Shown here one piece after another: positions 1 to 11,041 of a stretch of 64,000 nt of DNA (its first letter is position 1; each line of letters starts with the position of its first letter). Below the pieces are notes generated by a model. The model was not told where the DNA came from. It worked only from the letters and a program-made list of their open reading frames with translations, and did not search any database. The stretch is taken from NCBI GenBank assembly GCA_030149165.1, contig JASBRY010000008.1, forward strand, positions 186,001-250,000. The letters run 5' to 3'. The position numbers were made by a program, and so were the translations under genes. This stretch comes from Phycisphaerales bacterium (lineage in GTDB: Bacteria; Planctomycetota; Phycisphaerae; Phycisphaerales; UBA1924).

Positions 1-432
1 TGTTGGGTTGGGTGCTTTGTTCCCGCCGCGATACGCACGCATCGCGTTGCGTGAGGTCCCAACTCCGGTGAGTTGTTTCGAGAGTTCATCGCGTCGATGT
101 TCAACCACGGCTTGCTGATCCGCATCTCGCTTGAGGATGGCTTGGATCATCGAGGACATCTCGTCGAGCTGCTCACGCGCCGATTCGATCTGTTTGACAT
201 CAAAACCGTCGCTATCAAGGAGTTTTTCGACGAGTTGCCCCGCTTGAGCAAGCGTTTGGATCTTGGGATTTCTGTAGTTGAGCGACTCGACGAACGCTTC
301 GAGTTCATCGGCATCGAGCAGTCTTTGCTGCTGCGCACCAATCTCGTCGATCTGCGAGCACAGCACTCGCATCTCTGCGAGCAGAGATCGGACGCGCTCG
401 GATTGTGCCCCTCGGGCTTGATGATCGGTCAT
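1..432 (-). CDS. FlgN-like coiled-coil protein (3' end outside window)
   Basis: An open frame runs from an ATG at 432-430 through the window edge: 144 codons without a stop. The start is preceded by GGAGGT six bases away. The product is helical and rich in Q, E, R and L, with a heptad-like pattern (MTDHQARGAQSERVRSLLAE at the start) and ends in view with AYRGGNKAPN. An arginine/tyrosine/glycine tail after two long helices is how FlgN-type flagellar export chaperones end, so this may chaperone hook-associated proteins; that is inference from shape and tail only. A forward-strand frame covers the same bases, but it has no ribosome site and an unnatural composition. If FlgN is right, flgK/flgL-like genes should lie just beyond position 1. 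Other coiled-coil families cannot be excluded. Confidence 0.55.
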   Translation of the reverse strand, partial: MTDHQARGAQSERVRSLLAEMRVLCSQIDEIGAQQQRLLDADELEAFVESLNYRNPKIQTLAQAGQLVEKLLDSDGFDVKQIESAREQLDEMSSMIQAILKRDADQQAVVEHRRDELSKQLTGVGTSRNAMRAYRGGNKAPNPT

Positions 433-564
433 CCGTGACCTCCAGACATGAGCCGCTGCATCCATTCAGCGACCTCCCCGATGAATGGGAGATGATGTAG
501 ATTGGTTATCGGCTGTTTGTGCGCATCACTCCACTTTGGGGCGCACTTTCCTGCGTCGACGCTG

Positions 565-3066
565 TCACGAAGTGGGCGCGGCGCTCAGCAGCATGGCGCT
601 CGAATCGAGCCAACGCTCCCAATCTGCCCGATCCATCGGGAGATTCGGATCGTCCCAGACCTCGTCAGGGATGGAGTTGTAGAACCGCTTCGCTCGCTCA
701 TTCGCCGTCGCGGCTCGTCCGAGCTCGTCTTTTGCGATGTACGCATTCACGATCTGGACCATCGCGACGAGCGACGCAGGATCATCAGAATACCGATCGC
801 GAGCGATGTCGTAGTAGCGGATCGCTTCGTCGTAGTCCTGGAGATCAAACGCGCAGTCTCCGAGATAGAAATGAGCGTTCCGCAGTGCGATGTTCTCGAA
901 GATCCCCATTCTGCTGAGTCTGAGCGCTCCGAGTGCGGTAATCGCGCCCTCGTAGTGTTCAATTGCACGGGATCGGTGTGTACGCATCTTCGCGATCCGC
1001 TCATTGCGCTCCGCGGCGGGCATCGCTTCTCCCAACGATTGCTCGATCCGATCTCCCAATCGTCGATGCGCCTCGGCAAGACGATAGATGACGACCGCGG
1101 TCTCCGGATCGCCCTCGTAGCGGGAGACAAACTCCTCATAACGCTCGATCGCACGCTCAGCGCGGCCGGTCGAGTCGTAGTGTCCTGCGAGTTCCAGCAG
1201 TGCGGTTCGGTAGAGCTCGGTTTCTGTGGACACCTTCGTGCCGCTCAGAGCGGTCAGGAGAAGCTGTTCCGCTTTCGCGTCGTTCTGTGGGTCTTCATCG
1301 TAGAGATACGCTTGCGCCAAGGGGACAAAGCTCGAATCCGCAAAGGGACCGATGTCCGCTCCGAGAACACCCTCGCGATCCTGGATCAGCTGCTCGAAGA
1401 TCTCCGCGGATTTCTGGAAATCCCCGATCGCACGCAATGACTCACCCAAGCGGAACAACGCTTCGGCGTACCTCGGATCCGATGGCATCGAGTCCGCGTA
1501 GGTCTGGAACGCGATGATCGCTTCGCGCTGATCACCGGCACGGTCGTACAGATCCGCAGCGGTCCAGAGCGACTCCGCGTGGCGAGGAAGATTGGTCACC
1601 ACGAATCTTTCGGCGTGCATCCGTGCGTTGGTCGCGGCGGCGATAAGATGACGCTGCACCTGAGCGCGGGTTGATGGATCCAGACCAAGCAATGATCGTG
1701 ATTCATCGATCGGACCGCCGAGGAGTTTCTCTGCCAATGCGCGATGTCCATCCATGAGCATCGCGAGGATCTCGGCAGGGAGTTCGACCCCCTGCTCGGC
1801 GTCGTACAAGCGTTCACCAAGATTGGTGTAGCGGAGTGTGTCTTCTGGATTCCCTGCGGCGAGTGCGTCGCCGGCGCGTGCCAGGATCGAATCGAGAACC
1901 TGCTTACGGCTTGGCTCAGACTCGATCCCGAGCGAGTCGTAGTTCCCGACGAGTGTGTCGTACGCTTCGATGGAGAGTTCCGATTCTCCGATCGCGGCTT
2001 GGGTTTCTCCTAAACCAACAAGCGCCCAAGCGTACGGACGATCTCGCGAGAAGTTGTCCGCGATTTGTGCATACAGGTCGCGAGCTTCGTAGGTGTTGCC
2101 CTCAATGTCCTCAAGCTGCGCGTGTGCGAGGAGGATCTGCGAATAGTGTGGATCGCCGGCGCCGGAAAGTTCGTACGCGTGCTCGATCTGCGTGCGTGCC
2201 ATGTCGTTGGCACCCAGTTCGAGATAACCGCGTGCGAGGAGCAGGTGCAGCCGTGAGCGACCGTCCGCTTGAGCGCGTTCGAGTCGTGGCATCTCTCTCA
2301 GGATCCGCGTGATGGTCTCGTCAACGAATCCTGCTTCGAGCTGGATGCGTGCCTGATGCTCCATCGCCCAAACGCGTTGGTTGATCGATAGTTCAGTATC
2401 GGCGAGCATCTCGCCGAGCATCTGCATCGCGGAATCGATTTCAGGGACCGGTCTGTCCAACAGGTCTTCAACAATCTGATGGTTCAATCCATCACGCAGG
2501 TCTCTTCGTGATTTAGGGATCTGCGCGACTCGGTTCTTCGCGTTCTCGAGTTCACCTCGTGAGAGATAAGTCCGAGCAAGAGCCGCGAGATCTGGTGCGT
2601 CGAGCACAGCGCCCATACGCTCGGCTTCCAGGTATTCGCGGATGATCGAGACATGATTCCGATCATCCTCGAATCCTGCGGCACGCTGACCACGATCGAT
2701 CGCGCGAGCTTTATTCAGGTGATAGTGGATTTTGTCAGCCGCAGACGCACCTTCGGGTTCCGCGACATATGGATAGACTTTCGTGTTGAGCAGTTCGATC
2801 GCTTGCTCGTAGTGCTCGTTCTTGAGAAGGACATCCGATTGCTTGAGTGCTGGCTTCAGGGATGGATCGGGTTTACTTGAGATGCCGTATGCAAGTCCGA
2901 GCAGGAGCAATCCGCCGGTCGCAAGAATCGCGGGAGTCTGCCAGAGATCGCGCCAATCGCGCTTGACCGCTTCGACTGGATCGACCGGATTGATCGCGGA
3001 GCCGGGTTCAGCCTCGGTTTCATGACCCGATTGCTCGGGAGCGTCTTGGACAGGTTCTTCGCTCAC
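565..3066 (-). CDS. Membrane-anchored TPR-repeat protein, 833 aa
   Basis: The gene begins at a GTG (3066-3064) with AAGGAAG seven bases upstream. Residues 1-45 are acidic and probably cytoplasmic. Residues about 46-64 form one hydrophobic helix (ILATGGLLLLGLAYG). The rest is tandem helical repeats with typical TPR spacing, such as YAEALFRLGESLRAIGDFQK and ERAIERYEEFVSRYEGDPET, so a large periplasmic or surface scaffold is likely. The last repeats resemble outer-membrane-assembly (BamD) or tol-pal YbgF type TPRs, but no enzymatic domain is visible. The gene lies downstream of the lipoprotein gene at 3215-4090 on the same strand, separated by about 150 bases in which I see no gene. Function unknown; protein-protein assembly in the envelope is inference. 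Confidence 0.88.
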   Translation of the reverse strand: MSEEPVQDAPEQSGHETEAEPGSAINPVDPVEAVKRDWRDLWQTPAILATGGLLLLGLAYGISSKPDPSLKPALKQSDVLLKNEHYEQAIELLNTKVYPYVAEPEGASAADKIHYHLNKARAIDRGQRAAGFEDDRNHVSIIREYLEAERMGAVLDAPDLAALARTYLSRGELENAKNRVAQIPKSRRDLRDGLNHQIVEDLLDRPVPEIDSAMQMLGEMLADTELSINQRVWAMEHQARIQLEAGFVDETITRILREMPRLERAQADGRSRLHLLLARGYLELGANDMARTQIEHAYELSGAGDPHYSQILLAHAQLEDIEGNTYEARDLYAQIADNFSRDRPYAWALVGLGETQAAIGESELSIEAYDTLVGNYDSLGIESEPSRKQVLDSILARAGDALAAGNPEDTLRYTNLGERLYDAEQGVELPAEILAMLMDGHRALAEKLLGGPIDESRSLLGLDPSTRAQVQRHLIAAATNARMHAERFVVTNLPRHAESLWTAADLYDRAGDQREAIIAFQTYADSMPSDPRYAEALFRLGESLRAIGDFQKSAEIFEQLIQDREGVLGADIGPFADSSFVPLAQAYLYDEDPQNDAKAEQLLLTALSGTKVSTETELYRTALLELAGHYDSTGRAERAIERYEEFVSRYEGDPETAVVIYRLAEAHRRLGDRIEQSLGEAMPAAERNERIAKMRTHRSRAIEHYEGAITALGALRLSRMGIFENIALRNAHFYLGDCAFDLQDYDEAIRYYDIARDRYSDDPASLVAMVQIVNAYIAKDELGRAATANERAKRFYNSIPDEVWDDPNLPMDRADWERWLDSSAMLLSAAPTS

Positions 3067-3214
3067 GCGCTTCCTTTACACAGAACAACCCACACCCCAT
3101 CGGGGGTGCGGAGCCGTACCTTCTTTATGTCGGCACAAACTCGGCGGGATCTGAAGTTCTCGGACCTCGGCTAGGCAATTTCAAGCGATTGACGCCGTCG
3201 ATCTGGACTGCGGG

Positions 3215-4090
3215 TCAGGGCTGGGGATCTGCACGCGGTGCATCGAGATCGATCGATTCGTGGATCCTGTACGCTCTGGACAATCGGCTGGGGTTGTAGA
3301 CCATCGCGCGAATCGATTTCTGGGACGGCTCTGAGAGTTCGATCCGGATGAATCCGCCTTGCGTGCGTGGATCGCGGACTTCGACCTTACCTGGGACTTG
3401 CACGCCGCTGTCGAGTTTTTGCTCAGTGAGGAGGTCTTTGTAGCGTGACAGACCTGTCGTAGCGAGCCGCTCGCCGTATGCGTCGAGACTGCGGACCAGA
3501 ATCGGGAGCCCTCGTCCCGGATCGAACCAGTACTCAGTCTCTCCCCATCCTTCCAATCTGGATGGGAATCGGATCGCGATCAGTCCTGAGGAATCTTCCC
3601 ATCGCGTATCGATGATTGATTCTGGATCAATGGGTTCGATTCCCAGCACGGTGATTAGATCCGCGGGATGGACACTGAGACCGATCTCTTCCGCTCGTTG
3701 TGGGGTGATCTTGTCGAGTGATCCGATCAGCGCGACTCTGTTGTCCGAGTCGGACAGGTCGAACATCCAGTATTGCTCGGTACCTGAGCCGTACGCGAAG
3801 TAGGTTTCTCCGAGTTTCCCGATGCTCAGTGATACGGATTCAGGACGCGTGATCTGGAGATGTCCTTCGCCTTGCTCCTCGAACCATTCGCCTCGCGCGT
3901 CGGTGCCTTTGATGCGGACGGACACACGCGCCCACACGCGTTCAATAGACGCGACGCGTTCATTGTGAAACTGGATGATCTGATCGATCTCGTCTTGCGT
4001 CACGGCTGATCGCTTTGACCCGCTATTGCTGCAACCAACGCTCAACACGAGCACAAGCATGAGCAGCACGCATTGGAACACGCGAGTCAT
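3215..4090 (-). CDS. Outer-membrane lipoprotein, LolA/LolB-like, 291 aa
   Basis: The N-terminus is a lipoprotein signal: MTR, a leucine-rich helix, then LSVGC with the lipidated cysteine at residue 20. The mature part reads as an antiparallel beta sheet with phrases such as EGQGEGHLQITRPESVSLSI and IRFPSRLEGWGETEYWFDPG, the style of LolA/LolB-like lipoprotein carriers and DUF4292-type proteins. It may bind or sort lipoproteins, but this is a fold-style guess. Its start codon overlaps the stop of the upstream 182-aa gene by one base (TAATG), so the two are translationally coupled. Confidence 0.85.
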   Translation of the reverse strand: MTRVFQCVLLMLVLVLSVGCSNSGSKRSAVTQDEIDQIIQFHNERVASIERVWARVSVRIKGTDARGEWFEEQGEGHLQITRPESVSLSIGKLGETYFAYGSGTEQYWMFDLSDSDNRVALIGSLDKITPQRAEEIGLSVHPADLITVLGIEPIDPESIIDTRWEDSSGLIAIRFPSRLEGWGETEYWFDPGRGLPILVRSLDAYGERLATTGLSRYKDLLTEQKLDSGVQVPGKVEVRDPRTQGGFIRIELSEPSQKSIRAMVYNPSRLSRAYRIHESIDLDAPRADPQP

Positions 4091-4638
4091 TACGAGGCGC
4101 CCTGATCGAACTGGATGACCTGTCCGAGTTCTTCGATTGCTTCAGCGATTGCGTCGTCGTCCATCTTGGGATCGATGACTTCGAAGACTGGTCCCCCACC
4201 GCCTTTGACTTTCTGACGCACTTTGAGCAGCGAGGGGTTTTCATCGTCACCCGCGATCATGCCTTCGAGCTCGATTTTCTTTTTGCGCATCAGCATGAGC
4301 GTGAGCAGGTAGCGGAATCCGATCTGCTTCTCTTCGGTCGCTTCTCCGAGCTGCTCGAACAAATCGAAAATCTCGTCATCAGAAACCAGCGGTGTTTTCT
4401 TGGATTCCCCCGGCTCTGGGACTCGGCGTCTCCAGAATCCGAAGAGCGAGACGCCTTCATCAAAGTTGATCCCCTGTTCCCAGACATCCATCGCGTAGAG
4501 CACGCGATTGAGCGTCGAATCGCCCGCGGTCTCCAGGAGTGCCGCGATGTGCTCCTCACCAACATCGAGCTCGCGTCCTGATGCGGCGCAGACTTCCTGG
4601 GATCTCGTGATTTCGTATGGCGATGCGGAACTACTCAT
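4090..4638 (-). CDS. Conserved hypothetical protein, 182 aa
   Basis: Acidic soluble protein with no signal peptide or membrane segment. Near the N-terminus lies SGRELDVGEEHIAALLE, then YAMDVWEQGINFDEGVSLFGFWRRRVP, and later EKQIGFRYLLTLMLMRKKKI, followed by an acidic tail. The CAASGRELDVGEEHIAALLE stretch looks like half of a zinc-ribbon-like module (one Cys followed by GRxLxxGE) of the sort seen in planctomycete proteins, but only one cysteine is present. No function assigned. No ribosome site precedes the ATG; instead TACACT ends six bases before it, so the message may be leaderless. It is coupled to the downstream lipoprotein gene by a one-base overlap. Confidence 0.8.
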   Translation of the reverse strand: MSSSASPYEITRSQEVCAASGRELDVGEEHIAALLETAGDSTLNRVLYAMDVWEQGINFDEGVSLFGFWRRRVPEPGESKKTPLVSDDEIFDLFEQLGEATEEKQIGFRYLLTLMLMRKKKIELEGMIAGDDENPSLLKVRQKVKGGGGPVFEVIDPKMDDDAIAEAIEELGQVIQFDQGAS

Positions 4639-4644
4639 GCTTTA

Positions 4645-4650
4645 AGTGTA
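4645..4650 (-). promoter_or_regulatory. Candidate -10 box for leaderless transcript (TACACT)
   Basis: TACACT on the minus strand, six bases before the ATG at 4638. No Shine-Dalgarno site is present. The predicted transcription start falls on the start codon. Confidence 0.45.
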
Positions 4651-4657
4651 TCCGACT

Positions 4658-4894
4658 TCAACATGACACATTGAAGAACCGCTGATCTGTCGCGCCATCG
4701 CCCGTCCCGACGCGGAACTTCATGCATTTGCCGCATCTGGCGCAGCGTGCGAGGTATTCCGTCCCGGCGGTATTGCGATAGACACGCTGGTACTGACCGC
4801 TGCAGGTAAAGCGGACCCCCAACCAGGGGCGTTCATTGGGTTTTGGATGCATCTCTCCTGGAGGCGGGACCCCCGGCGTCGCTCTCAATGACAT
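4658..4894 (-). CDS. Small CxxC protein, possible zinc binder, 78 aa
   Basis: The C-terminal half holds a cysteine cluster, CARCGKC, plus an earlier cysteine (FTCSG) and a terminal cysteine (FFNVSC), which would suit a small zinc site or redox protein. The N-terminal 25 residues are proline-rich and polar. I chose the ATG at 4894; a TTG at 4945 would add 17 residues. Neither start has a good ribosome site, and TAGTTT lies four bases before the ATG. No membrane segment is present. The gene sits between the 182-aa gene and the divergent lpxI. Function unknown; the cysteine cluster and reading frame suggest a real clade-specific gene. Confidence 0.6.
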   Translation of the reverse strand: MSLRATPGVPPPGEMHPKPNERPWLGVRFTCSGQYQRVYRNTAGTEYLARCARCGKCMKFRVGTGDGATDQRFFNVSC

Positions 4895-5010
4895 ACCCAA
4901 ACTATCGTCATGCGAGTTGATCCATCTTGATTCGGCTGTCGTCAAAACCGGGTGCGGACCGATGATTTGGACATTGAGAACCTATACCTGATAGAATCCA
5001 GACCACACCT

Positions 5011-5928
5011 ATGTCCGGCGTCCTGTCCATCTTGCCCGATCCCCCACCTCCTCCCGCACCGATCGGGCTGATTGCTGGGGGTGGTCGGCTCCCAATCCTT
5101 GTCGCGCAGGGACTCCGCGAGATGGGGCACAAGGTCCACGGCATCGGGATTCATCGACGCTACGACGCGAAACTCCCTCCGCTGTGTGACAGTTTCAAAG
5201 AGGTCGGGTTGTTCCGATTGGGGTCTTGGGGCCGCAAACTCAGAGCGCGAGGTGTTAAGCATGCAATTATGGTCGGGCATGTCGATAAAGCCGAGATCAT
5301 GCACACTCGATGGAGGTTGTTCAAAAACATCCCCGATCTGACTACGATCAAAGTGGTGATGACCCAGCTTCGTCACGATAGACGATCGCACGCGATCCTG
5401 CGAGCGGTCGCTGAGGAACTGGACCGCAAAGGAGTTTCGCTCATCGATTCGACGATCCCCATCCAGTCCCAGCTCGCGCAGCCCGGCGTGATGACGCTGA
5501 CGCAGCCGACCCCCGCTCAGCAAGCGGACATCGACTTCGTCTGGCCATTGCTGACTGAGCTTCTGCGTCTGGACATCGGACAGTCGCTGTGTGTGCGTGA
5601 TCTCGATGTGATCTCTGTCGAAGCGGTCGAGGGGACGGATCGGATGATCCAGCGCACAGCCGAGTTGTGCAAGAAGGGTGGATGGACGCTCGCGAAAGGC
5701 GCTCGCGCTCAGCATGATCGGCGCTCCGATGTGCCGACCGTCGGTCTGAAGACGATCGAGAATCTTGCGAAGCACGGCTGCAGCTGCCTCGCGATCGCGG
5801 CGGGTGATGTGATCATGCTCGATCGCGTCGAGATGATCGAGCGTGCGGATGAGCTCAAGATCGCGATTGTTGGTGTGCCGGTCTCGCATCGACCACTGAC
5901 GACGACCTCGACGACCGAGATCCAGTAA
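5011..5928 (+). CDS. lpxI: UDP-2,3-diacylglucosamine hydrolase LpxI
   Basis: LpxI (DUF1009) cleaves UDP-2,3-diacylglucosamine to lipid X and UMP in lipid A synthesis, replacing LpxH in many bacteria. The 305-aa product has the family N-terminus GLIAGGGRLPILVAQGLREM, the middle block HAIMVGHVDKAEIM, and the C-terminal GCSCLAIAAGDVIMLDRVEM, at full family length. This shows the organism makes lipid A, as expected of a planctomycete with an outer membrane. A TAGAAT box sits at 4992-4997, 13 bases before the ATG, and no ribosome site is seen, so the leader would be very short. The methyltransferase gene follows after two bases. A long opposite-strand frame over the gene is a shadow. Confidence 0.93.
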   Translation: MSGVLSILPDPPPPPAPIGLIAGGGRLPILVAQGLREMGHKVHGIGIHRRYDAKLPPLCDSFKEVGLFRLGSWGRKLRARGVKHAIMVGHVDKAEIMHTRWRLFKNIPDLTTIKVVMTQLRHDRRSHAILRAVAEELDRKGVSLIDSTIPIQSQLAQPGVMTLTQPTPAQQADIDFVWPLLTELLRLDIGQSLCVRDLDVISVEAVEGTDRMIQRTAELCKKGGWTLAKGARAQHDRRSDVPTVGLKTIENLAKHGCSCLAIAAGDVIMLDRVEMIERADELKIAIVGVPVSHRPLTTTSTTEIQ

Positions 5929-5930
5929 TC

Positions 5931-6572
5931 ATGGATCAACCACCTCCAGCAGACGCGTACACCTATGTTTCGCGCGGCGGACTCAAACTCCATCACGCGC
6001 TCAACGAGTTCAAGCTTGATCCGTCTGGATTGATCTGCGCCGACTTCGGATGCTCGACCGGCGGGTTTACCGACTGCATCCTCCATCACGGCGCGGCGCA
6101 TGTGCACTGCATCGATACCGCATACGGGCAGCTCGCGTGGAAACTGCGTCAGGATGATCGAACGACCGTGCATGAACGATCCAATGCGTTGCACACCGAG
6201 CCACCACCAGAAGTCGTCGAGACGCAAGGCTTAGACCTGATTGTGATGGACCTTGGATGGACCAAGCAAGAGCGAGCACTCGCCGCGGCTCGGACCTGGC
6301 TCAAGGATACTGGTCAAGTCATCTCGCTCGTCAAACCCCATTACGAAGCGACGAAAGAAGAGCTCGAAGAAGGCATGATCCTCACGGAAGAACTCGCGCA
6401 GTCGATCGCGGAGCGTGTGAGAGATTCGCTGCCAGAAATGGGATGGGAAGTGCTGGGATGGACGAGAAGCCCAATCCTCGGGAGCGCTCGCAAGAAGAAT
6501 AAGAAGAACAAGGGCAAGGGCAATCCGGAGTGGTTGGCTTTGCTTACACCTTCTAAACAAAACCGCTCCTAG
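5931..6572 (+). CDS. TlyA/FtsJ-like SAM-dependent rRNA methyltransferase
   Basis: The N-terminal YVSRGGLKLHHALNEF is the signature of TlyA-family rRNA 2'-O-methyltransferases. The SAM loop is DFGCSTGGFTDCILHHGA, and the catalytic-type blocks VMDLGWTK and ISLVKPHYEA follow. The S4 RNA-binding domain found at the N-terminus of TlyA is absent, so this is a catalytic-domain-only version of 213 aa. The C-terminus is lysine-rich (KKNKKNKGKG), which could help bind RNA. It starts two bases after lpxI ends, so the two are probably co-transcribed. The target nucleotide cannot be read from sequence. Confidence 0.85.
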   Translation: MDQPPPADAYTYVSRGGLKLHHALNEFKLDPSGLICADFGCSTGGFTDCILHHGAAHVHCIDTAYGQLAWKLRQDDRTTVHERSNALHTEPPPEVVETQGLDLIVMDLGWTKQERALAAARTWLKDTGQVISLVKPHYEATKEELEEGMILTEELAQSIAERVRDSLPEMGWEVLGWTRSPILGSARKKNKKNKGKGNPEWLALLTPSKQNRS

Positions 6573-6582
6573 AAAGGAGCGG
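6563..6582 (-). terminator. Intrinsic terminator, probably shared by convergent genes
   Basis: A 7-bp GC stem (CCGCTCC/GGAGCGG) with a six-base loop. Read on the minus strand it is followed by TTTTGTTT, a good tail for the PilZ gene. The stop codon of the plus-strand methyltransferase lies in its loop. Confidence 0.75.
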
Positions 6583-6610
6583 CTCGCTTGTTCAAACTGG
6601 TTCACTCAAC

Positions 6611-7000
6611 TCACGCGACGCGGAGGTGGTGTCCGGTGGTGAGTGATTTGATCAGTCGTTCGCGATCACCGGCGCGGTCAAATCGAGTCACGGCCATCGC
6701 CATTCGGCTGGCGCCGGGTTCTTCCAGATCGCACCACACGATGTTCCCGGTCAGGAACACGGCTCGTCCTGGTCCGATGTCCTCACCGGTCATCGGGAGG
6801 TCGATGCGGATGGACACGGTCTGTCCCGGATCGATCGGGCGATCGAGCTCGAAGCAGACCCCGCCTTCGGAGATGTCGTAGACATGCCCCTCGAGCGCGA
6901 ACTCGGTCTCGTCTGGATGCACGCGAAGCGCCATCGAGGTGTAGCCGGGATTGACCTGGAATCGTTCGTGGACGCGGCGGTTGATCGGGTTGTTGATCAT
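6611..7000 (-). CDS. PilZ-domain protein, probable c-di-GMP receptor
   Basis: A single PilZ domain of 129 aa. The two c-di-GMP-binding signatures are visible: the RxxxR-type NRRVHERF near residue 7, and DISEGGVCFEL around residue 48, matching the D/NxSxxG motif. PilZ proteins relay c-di-GMP levels to motility, polysaccharide export or surface attachment; the target here is unknown. The start is supported by CAGGAG eight bases upstream. The gene ends at a strong terminator and is probably transcribed alone. Confidence 0.9.
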   Translation of the reverse strand: MINNPINRRVHERFQVNPGYTSMALRVHPDETEFALEGHVYDISEGGVCFELDRPIDPGQTVSIRIDLPMTGEDIGPGRAVFLTGNIVWCDLEEPGASRMAMAVTRFDRAGDRERLIKSLTTGHHLRVA

Positions 7001-7122
7001 GATCGGGCTCCTGTTTCTGACTCACTTATCGGCCCGCACGCGATCGATCTTGACTCGTTCATCCCTCGGCGCAGCGATTCCCCTGATAACCACGCGGACC
7101 TTTGCAGAGTTGTGTCTGTGGG

Positions 7123-9507
<2,385 letters not shown>

Positions 9508-9616
9508 AACTAGCTCAAATCAGCGAATCCCATGAGGTTTGTTCTTTTATCAGACCGAGCGATTTGGTAGAATTACCCACTGATTTACGACTTTCTGACT
9601 TCAAAGGGGTATTCAC

Positions 9617-10957
9617 ATGCGCACACCATTTGTTACATGCTCGCTCGCACTTGTAGCTGCTTTCCCGCTATTGAGCAGCAACACACATGCTCAGGTCATC
9701 AATGAGGATCGTGAGCTGATTCCTGCTGGTGCTGGATCGGGCTCATTCTTTGGCCGCTCAACAGCGATGGATAATGGGATCTTGGTCGCAGGCGCTGACG
9801 GTGCTGAGGCCGCGTACGCATTCAACGCGGTCACTGGCGCACAACTCCAAATGCTCGCTCCGAACGATCCGCCTTCACGCAGTTTCGGATACTCGATTGA
9901 CATTCAAGGCAATATCGCGGTCATCGGTGCGAGATGGGATGATGATAACGGTGTCCAATCCGGATCTGCATACATCTTTGATGCGCTCACAGGCGCTCAG
10001 CTCCACAAGCTCGTTCCACCCGATGGCAATGTAGACTTTCACTTCGGACATTCCATCTCGATCCACGATGGGATCGTCGGTGTCGGTGCGCAATATGACG
10101 GAGAGAACGGTTTCCGATCTGGAGCCGCGTATCTGTTCGATGCATCCACGGGCGCGTTCATCAGGAAGATTCTTGCTCCTGATGGTGTTGCGAGCGATGA
10201 GTTTGGTTACTCCATCGCTGTAGGAGACGGTGTAGTGGCGGTTGGCGCAATCAAAGACGATGATGTCACAGCGAACTCTGGCTCGGTATACATCTTTAAT
10301 CTCGCCGATGGCTCGCTGAATCGAAAGATCATCGCAAGCGATCCGGGACTTGCGGATCAGTTTGGGTTCTCAGTTGCGATCGATAACGGAATACTGGCCG
10401 TTGGATCAAACCAAGACAACATCGGAAACAACGACAACGGATCAGCCTATCTCTTTGATATCGCGACTGGTGACGAACTCTTCAAGCTGACCGCGAGTGA
10501 TACAGCGCGAGAAGATCAGTTCGGGTGGTCCATCGGGATTGACAACGGCGTTGTTGTGGTTGGCTCGCACCAAGACGATGACCTTGGTTCACTCTCAGGT
10601 TCTGCGTATCTCTTCAATGCTTCGACAGGCACACAGATCGCTAAAATGCTTCCAACCAACGGTGGACCAAGCGAATACTTCGGATCATCTGTCGCGATCT
10701 CCGGCGGGCTTGCCGCCGCAGGATCAATCCTCTTTGGTCCCGGATCGGTGCATGTGTTTAGTGTACCAACACCGCCGTGTCCGCCGGACCTCACTGGAGA
10801 GGGTGATCTGAACTTCCTCGATGTCTCGGCGTTCCTCACTGCGTTCGGGAACATGGATCCAATCGCGGACTTTGAGCCCGATGGCAACTTCAACTTCCTC
10901 GATGTCTCCGCGTATCTTGACGCGTTCGGTAATGGATGCTCCGCTGCTATTCGTTGA
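9617..10957 (+). CDS. Secreted FG-GAP beta-propeller protein with GC-type dockerin tail
   Basis: 446 aa. Residues 1-25 are a Sec signal ending near THAQ. About seven repeats of roughly 50 residues follow, each with an FGxSIAxxxGxxxVGA start and a GSAYLFxxxTG end, the pattern of FG-GAP-like propeller blades. The last 55 residues form a dockerin-like module with two EF-hand-like loops (DLTGEGDLNFLDVSAFLTAF and DFEPDGNFNFLDVSAYL), bracketed by cysteines in CPPD and GNGC. The propeller probably binds protein or sugar outside the cell, and the tail probably anchors it or is processed at the surface (inference). AAAGGGG lies eight bases before the ATG, and a TAGAAT box lies at 9568-9573. The next gene carries almost the same tail. 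Confidence 0.88.
   Translation: MRTPFVTCSLALVAAFPLLSSNTHAQVINEDRELIPAGAGSGSFFGRSTAMDNGILVAGADGAEAAYAFNAVTGAQLQMLAPNDPPSRSFGYSIDIQGNIAVIGARWDDDNGVQSGSAYIFDALTGAQLHKLVPPDGNVDFHFGHSISIHDGIVGVGAQYDGENGFRSGAAYLFDASTGAFIRKILAPDGVASDEFGYSIAVGDGVVAVGAIKDDDVTANSGSVYIFNLADGSLNRKIIASDPGLADQFGFSVAIDNGILAVGSNQDNIGNNDNGSAYLFDIATGDELFKLTASDTAREDQFGWSIGIDNGVVVVGSHQDDDLGSLSGSAYLFNASTGTQIAKMLPTNGGPSEYFGSSVAISGGLAAAGSILFGPGSVHVFSVPTPPCPPDLTGEGDLNFLDVSAFLTAFGNMDPIADFEPDGNFNFLDVSAYLDAFGNGCSAAIR
10778..10939 (+). repeat. Dockerin module, copy 1 of a 162-bp near-identical repeat
   Basis: Matches 12176-12337 with about 12 mismatches over 162 bases by my count, mostly synonymous. It covers the two EF-hand-like loops and both end cysteines. 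Confidence 0.85.
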
Positions 10958-10958
10958 G

Positions 10959-10979
10959 AATCTCGCAATAGAGATTTTT
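10959..10979 (+). terminator. Weak intrinsic terminator after the first dockerin gene
   Basis: AATCTC, six-base loop, GAGATT, then TTT. A short 6-bp AT-rich stem just after the stop codon. Confidence 0.5.
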
Positions 10980-10981
10980 CC

Positions 10982-11010
10982 TTGTATCGCTGATTGGACT
11001 CAAATAGAAT
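10982..11010 (+). promoter_or_regulatory. Sigma-70-type promoter of the second dockerin gene
   Basis: TTGTAT, 17 bases, TAGAAT. Transcription would start near 11017, after the in-frame ATG at 10994. This supports translation from the ATG at 11042. Confidence 0.7.
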
Positions 11011-11041
11011 GGGAGTCGACTGCAAAACAAGGGATATCTGT

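Noticed and set aside
73-438. A forward-strand frame of 121 codons over the FlgN-like gene
   Set aside because: No ribosome site, and the minus-strand frame has a GGAGGT site, coiled-coil pattern and runs past the edge.
4942-5889. A 315-codon minus-strand frame opposite lpxI
   Set aside because: lpxI is certain, and the opposite frame is rich in Asp, His and Arg without any domain, a mirror of its codon pattern.
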